This document shows, in pieces, positions 60,440 through 64,000 of a DNA stretch of 64,000 nt (its first letter is position 1; each line of letters begins with the position of its first letter). The notes below the pieces were generated by a model that made no database searches, had not been told where the DNA came from, and saw only the letters and a program-made list of their open reading frames with translations. The stretch is from Sediminibacterium salmoneum NBRC 103935. GTDB taxonomy: Bacteria > Bacteroidota > Bacteroidia > Chitinophagales > Chitinophagaceae. The translations under genes and the position numbers were made by a program. The stretch covers positions 178,094 through 242,093 of the forward strand of contig NZ_KI866530.1 of the NCBI RefSeq assembly GCF_000511175.1, in the 5' to 3' direction.

Positions 60440-61516
60440 ATGGAAAAGATTATCCCTTATTCTCACTTGCTCTCTTTTACGAAAAAAGTATTTCAGCAGA
60501 TGGGATGTGCTGAGGAAGATGCTGCTGTTGCAGCAGAAGTTTTGCTTTCAGCAGATTTAAGAGGTATTGACAGTCATGGAGTAGCCAGGTTAAGTGGATA
60601 CATTCGATTGTGGCAAGCTAAAAGAATTAATCCGACTCCTGCCATTAAAGTAATTCATGAAACACCCTCTACGGCTGTAGTGGATGGTGATCAGGGGCTA
60701 GGTTTGGTTGTGGCTCCCTATGCAATGAAACTGGCAATGAAAAAGGCGGAGCAAGTTGGAACAGGATGGGTTTCGGTACAAAATTCCAATCATTTTGGAA
60801 TTGCAGGATATCATGCCATGATGGCTTTATCGAACGATATGATTGGCATGGCTATGACCAATGCCAGCGCACTGGTAGCACCCACTTTCTCCAAGGAAAA
60901 AATGTTAGGGACCAATCCTATTGCAGTTGCTATTCCAGCCGGAACTGAACCAGCTTTTGTTGCTGATTTTGCAACAACAACTGCAGCGAATGGTAAATTG
61001 GAAATATTACAAAGAAAGCAACAGCATACACCTGAGGGTTGGGTGCAGGATGAAAACGGGGAGGCTTCTATTGATGCTAATATTTTGAAGAAAAACGGAT
61101 CCCTGCTTCCTCTTGGATCCGACAAAACACATGGTAGTCATAAAGGGTATGCGTTGGGTAGTATTGTTGATATTTTTTCCGCAGTTCTGAGCGGAGCATC
61201 TTATGGTCCCTGGGCACCGCCTTTCCCAGCTTATATACCAATGCCTGAAAATATGCCGGGAAATGGACTAGGCCATTTTCTTGGTGCCATGCGTATTGAT
61301 GCTTTCCGTCCTGCAGAAATATTTAAAAGTCATGTGGATAACTGGATAAGACGTTTTCGTAATGCTGAACCCATTGACCCGTCCATTCCTGTTTTAATTC
61401 CTGGCGACCCCGAAAGAATAATAGAAGCTGAAAGGTTGAAAAATGGAATCCCACTATTGCCAGTAGTGGTTGAAGATTTAGTAGCTACCGGTGATTTGTT
61501 TGGAATTCGTTTGTAG
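60440..61516 (+). CDS. Malate/L-lactate dehydrogenase-type (Ldh2) oxidoreductase
   Basis: 358 residues from ATG 60440. NAD(P)-dependent 2-hydroxyacid dehydrogenase of the MDH/LDH2 family, cytoplasmic. RGIDSHGVARLSGY, VQNSNHFGIAGYHAM, NASALVAPTF and HGSHKGYALGSIVD are family blocks with the catalytic His. Related enzymes act on malate, lactate, ureidoglycolate or sulfolactate; the substrate is not set by the sequence. A longer frame back to 60386 overlaps the LytTR gene and is not preferred. Confidence 0.92.
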   Translation: MEKIIPYSHLLSFTKKVFQQMGCAEEDAAVAAEVLLSADLRGIDSHGVARLSGYIRLWQAKRINPTPAIKVIHETPSTAVVDGDQGLGLVVAPYAMKLAMKKAEQVGTGWVSVQNSNHFGIAGYHAMMALSNDMIGMAMTNASALVAPTFSKEKMLGTNPIAVAIPAGTEPAFVADFATTTAANGKLEILQRKQQHTPEGWVQDENGEASIDANILKKNGSLLPLGSDKTHGSHKGYALGSIVDIFSAVLSGASYGPWAPPFPAYIPMPENMPGNGLGHFLGAMRIDAFRPAEIFKSHVDNWIRRFRNAEPIDPSIPVLIPGDPERIIEAERLKNGIPLLPVVVEDLVATGDLFGIRL

Positions 61517-61536
61517 AATTATTCAATTTCACAATT

Positions 61537-62376
61537 ATGCGTTTACTTGTACCTCTTATTATTTGGATGGCAATACTCTTTCTTTTGCCTTCTTGTTATT
61601 CTGCAAAAAAACATCACTTTGATTCTTTCTCAGTTTTAAGTAAAGCAGAATGGGATTCTATTTTCCCCCATATTAATGGTGGGGACAGTGTCGCTATACC
61701 TTTCTATACCTATGAAGCTTTTGTTGCAGCTACAAAACGTTTTCCGGAATTCCTATCCAGTACAACAGCGGATATTCAGCGAAGAGAACTTGCTGCATTT
61801 CTGGCAACCATCTCGCATGAAACAGGTGGCGGAAGTGAAATGGATATGAATAGTTTTTATGATTTTGGGTTGTACTATAAAGAAGAGTTGACTTGTTTAA
61901 ATGGATGTGACCATTACAGCGATACAACTCATCCTTATTATCCACCCGTTAAAGGCAAATCCTATCATGGCAGAGGGCCCATTCAATTGAGCTGGAATTA
62001 TAATTATGGATTATTTAGTGAGCAGGTCTTAGGCAATAAAGATAGTTTGTTAAAGAATCCTGAATTGTTGGTAAAGAATGCTGAGTTGAGTTTTGCTTCT
62101 GCCATCTGGTTCTGGATTACACCACAAGACCCCAAACCCTCCTGTCACGAAGTGATGGCCGGCAAATGGATTCCTACAAAGCAGGATTCCCTTGCGGGCA
62201 GAAGACCTGGTTTTGGGGCAGTCATGAATATTGTAAACGGTGGACTGGAATGCGGGGGAGTCGTTTCCGGCAGAAACAAATTCAGGTTGCAATATTATCT
62301 TGCTTTTTGTAAAAAGCTGGGAGTGGATCCCGGAGAGAATCTGGGTTGTGAAACTCAAAAGCCGTATGGCATGTGA
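61537..62376 (+). CDS. GH19-family chitinase-like lipoprotein
   Basis: 279 residues. Lipobox LPSC with Cys20. Family 19 glycoside hydrolase: HETGGG with catalytic acid Glu95, the second acid Glu117 22 residues later (YYKEEL), YHGRGPIQLSWNYNYG, and NIVNGGLECG near the end. Could act on chitin or on peptidoglycan. Cotranscribed with the dehydrogenase is possible (20-base gap). It is complete. Confidence 0.92.
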   Translation: MRLLVPLIIWMAILFLLPSCYSAKKHHFDSFSVLSKAEWDSIFPHINGGDSVAIPFYTYEAFVAATKRFPEFLSSTTADIQRRELAAFLATISHETGGGSEMDMNSFYDFGLYYKEELTCLNGCDHYSDTTHPYYPPVKGKSYHGRGPIQLSWNYNYGLFSEQVLGNKDSLLKNPELLVKNAELSFASAIWFWITPQDPKPSCHEVMAGKWIPTKQDSLAGRRPGFGAVMNIVNGGLECGGVVSGRNKFRLQYYLAFCKKLGVDPGENLGCETQKPYGM

Positions 62377-62390
62377 TTCACTTGTTAGCA

Positions 62391-62405
62391 TTACATTTGC
62401 TGTAA
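62391..62405 (+). promoter_or_regulatory. Candidate lysC promoter with inverted repeat
   Basis: TACATTTG (62392-62399) matches TAnnTTTG and lies 17 bases before the lysC start. It is inside a perfect inverted repeat TTACA-TTTGC-TGTAA (62391-62405), so a repressor could cover it. No -33 match. Confidence 0.45.
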
Positions 62406-62416
62406 ATTAGGCAGCA

Positions 62417-63736
62417 ATGAAAATAATGAAATTCGGAGGCACCAGTGTGGGTAAGCCGGAAAGAATGCACGAAGTAGCAAAATTAATAACCAGGGATTCA
62501 GATAATAAAATTGTTGTATTAAGTGCGCTTAGCGGTACAACGAATACGCTGGTTCAGATTAGTGATTTACTGGCAAAGGGAGAAAGAGAATCAGCCAAGG
62601 ATACTATTCAGCAATTACACCAACATTATTTGGGGTTTATTAATCAATTGGTTTCAAAACCAGAGAATCAGGAAAAAGCACGTGTAATAATAGCAGAACA
62701 TTTTGAATTCCTAAACATCATATTGCGTATCTCTTTCAGTGAAGCCTTGAACAAGGATATTCTTGCTCAGGGTGAACTAATGAGTACCAAGTTGTTTTCT
62801 GTATACTTGTCTGAAATAGGTGTTCAACATGAATTATTTCCCGCATTGGAATTCATGAGTATTGATGCCAATGAAGAGCCACAGCTTCTTGCAATCAGGA
62901 AAAAGCTGAATGATTTACTTGAAAAGCATAAAGGAACAGGTATTTTTATTACCCAGGGGTATATCTGTAAAAATGCGAAAGGTGAAGTGGATAATTTAAA
63001 GCGCGGAGGAAGTGATTATACTGCATCATTAATTGCAGCAGCCTGCAATGCTACTGTTTGCGAAATCTGGACTGATATTGACGGGATGCATAATAATGAT
63101 CCGCGAATAGTAAATAAAACAGTTGCAATTGAGCAATTGAGTTTTGATGAAGCTGCAGAGCTTGCCTATTTTGGTGCAAAAATTTTACATCCTACCTGTA
63201 TATGGCCCGCTCAGCAGGAAAATGTTCCTGTAAGATTATTGAATACAATGCAGCCGGATGCGCCCGGAACCGTTATAACAAAGGAAGCCGGCAGTGTTGG
63301 GGTAAAGGCAGTAGCAGCAAAAGATGGCATTACTGCAATTAAAATTAAAAGTAGCCGGATGTTATTGGCTTATGGTTTCTTGCGTAAAGTTTTTGAAGTG
63401 TTTGAAAAGTATAAAACTTCTATTGATATGATTACCACTTCTGAAGTGGCTGTTTCTGTTACCATTGACTCAGATACCTACTTAAATGAAATTGTAAGGG
63501 AACTTGAACCATTTGGAAGCGTAGATGTTGAAAAAGGGCAAACCATTGTATCTATCGTTGGAAACGAAATTGCTCAGACCGATCATGTGTTGCAAAAACT
63601 CTTTGATTCGCTGAGCGAAGTGCCTACAACAATGGTTAGCTATGGAGGTAGTCCGCATAATATTTCTTTACTCGTGCCTCAGACCTATAAAACCAAAACC
63701 TTGCAGTTGTTGAATACAGGGTTATTTGGTTTGTAA
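62417..63736 (+). CDS. lysC: Aspartate kinase
   Basis: 439 residues. Phosphorylates aspartate, the first step to lysine, threonine and methionine. KFGGTSVGKPERM at the start, DNLKRGGSDYTASLIAAACNA in the catalytic core, EIWTDIDGM and two ACT domains in the last 150 residues, so it is probably feedback-regulated. It is monofunctional (no homoserine dehydrogenase fused). A two-step link to metX at 29873 goes through homoserine. Confidence 0.96.
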   Translation: MKIMKFGGTSVGKPERMHEVAKLITRDSDNKIVVLSALSGTTNTLVQISDLLAKGERESAKDTIQQLHQHYLGFINQLVSKPENQEKARVIIAEHFEFLNIILRISFSEALNKDILAQGELMSTKLFSVYLSEIGVQHELFPALEFMSIDANEEPQLLAIRKKLNDLLEKHKGTGIFITQGYICKNAKGEVDNLKRGGSDYTASLIAAACNATVCEIWTDIDGMHNNDPRIVNKTVAIEQLSFDEAAELAYFGAKILHPTCIWPAQQENVPVRLLNTMQPDAPGTVITKEAGSVGVKAVAAKDGITAIKIKSSRMLLAYGFLRKVFEVFEKYKTSIDMITTSEVAVSVTIDSDTYLNEIVRELEPFGSVDVEKGQTIVSIVGNEIAQTDHVLQKLFDSLSEVPTTMVSYGGSPHNISLLVPQTYKTKTLQLLNTGLFGL

Positions 63737-63747
63737 AAAATAGCATC

Positions 63748-64000
63748 ATGTTAAAAAAAATCCTTTTAATTGTTCTCTGGATAGCATTTGCACAGCTTGT
63801 ACAAGCCCAGAGAACAATTTCAGGAAAAATCATTGATGTTAATACCAAGCAGGCACTGGCTTCTGCCAGTGTTTTTCTTGCGAATACATCTGTGGGTACG
63901 AATGCAAATAGTGCAGGTGAATTTAAACTGGAAATAGCTGGCCCCGGTCGCTTTAACCTGGTTGTTGCTTTGATTGGCTATGAAACTTATGCCACTGAAG
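63748..64000 (+). CDS. N-terminus of a TonB-receptor-like or carboxypeptidase-regulatory-domain protein (3' cut by window)
   Basis: 84 residues visible. Signal peptide (MLKKILLIVLWIAFAQLVQAQ), then a CarboxypepD_reg-like domain (TISGKIIDVNTKQALASASV, NSAGEFKLEI, NLVVALIGYE). This is the normal start of SusC/TonB-dependent receptors and related outer-membrane proteins in Bacteroidota. The rest lies outside the window. ATG is 11 bases after the lysC stop. Confidence 0.85.
   Translation, partial: MLKKILLIVLWIAFAQLVQAQRTISGKIIDVNTKQALASASVFLANTSVGTNANSAGEFKLEIAGPGRFNLVVALIGYETYATE

Noticed and set aside
1-64000. CRISPR, tRNA, rRNA, transposase or phage genes
   Set aside because: None were recognised on either strand; no repeated spacer pattern and no integrase or transposase motif.

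Overview
The window is a stretch of chromosome from a Bacteroidota bacterium, most likely of the Chitinophagaceae/Chitinophagales type; I cannot name the genus. Supporting signs are moderately AT-rich DNA, gene starts with almost no Shine-Dalgarno sequence, several TAnnTTTG promoter elements just ahead of start codons, and a typical family set: GIN-domain lipoprotein, DUF4199, FAS1 proteins, M56/BlaI pair, porin O/P, MetX/MetZ and PdeM/Lhr. No rRNA, tRNA, CRISPR array, insertion sequence or prophage was seen. Coding density is very high and no gap exceeds about 300 bases; the longest (7212-7471, about 260 bases between divergent genes) shows nothing I can name.

Layout. 1-4823: end of mrp, a porin, a PaiB-like flavoprotein, a GDPD lipoprotein, a FAS1 protein and cmk, all forward. 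4801-7211: a reverse Gfo/Idh/MocA oxidoreductase plus nucleoside:H+ symporter-family pair. 7472-14207: mixed small units, including a frameshifted membrane/START-like gene, a DUF6671 protein, a SugE-type SMR transporter, a porin O/P, a DUF6498-like protein, PCD and a cation/proton antiporter. 14238-20047: a tripartite RND efflux operon closed by a terminator. 20202-22872: three unrecognised genes. 22869-25939: a divergent LysR regulator and a four-gene unit around an SbtA-type bicarbonate transporter. 26011-28640: a fused glycosyltransferase-phosphatase resembling GpgS plus a HAD enzyme, a TRIC-type channel and a DUF4199 protein.

28637-33227: metZ and metX (methionine synthesis, divergent), a penicillin-acylase-family hydrolase and a small DUF6728-like protein. 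33258-37011: lpxB facing a BlaI repressor and an M56 sensor fused to a cell-wall amidase, with three evenly spaced operators between them. 37016-39813: a small membrane protein, surE and an M14 peptidase. 39935-41185: a LexA-like XRE-S24 repressor and OsmC. 41217-48142: a continuous reverse run guaA, periplasmic binding protein, DUF2256, Lhr-type helicase, pdeM, HDAC-like deacetylase. 48224-51003: GIN lipoprotein with a response regulator and histidine kinase. 51091-57857: rpsT, sucA-sucB-rRNA methyltransferase, mnmA. 58005-64000: ssb, a double-FAS1 lipoprotein, a LytTR regulator, a malate/lactate dehydrogenase, a GH19 chitinase, lysC and the start of a TonB-receptor-like or carboxypeptidase-regulatory-domain protein.

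Most of the window is housekeeping. The parts most worth a second look are the M56-amidase sensor with its triple operator, the LysR/SbtA unit, the GpgS-like/HAD fusion, the frameshift on a dnaX-type slippery heptamer, and a 53-residue DUF2256 gene overlapping the helicase start.
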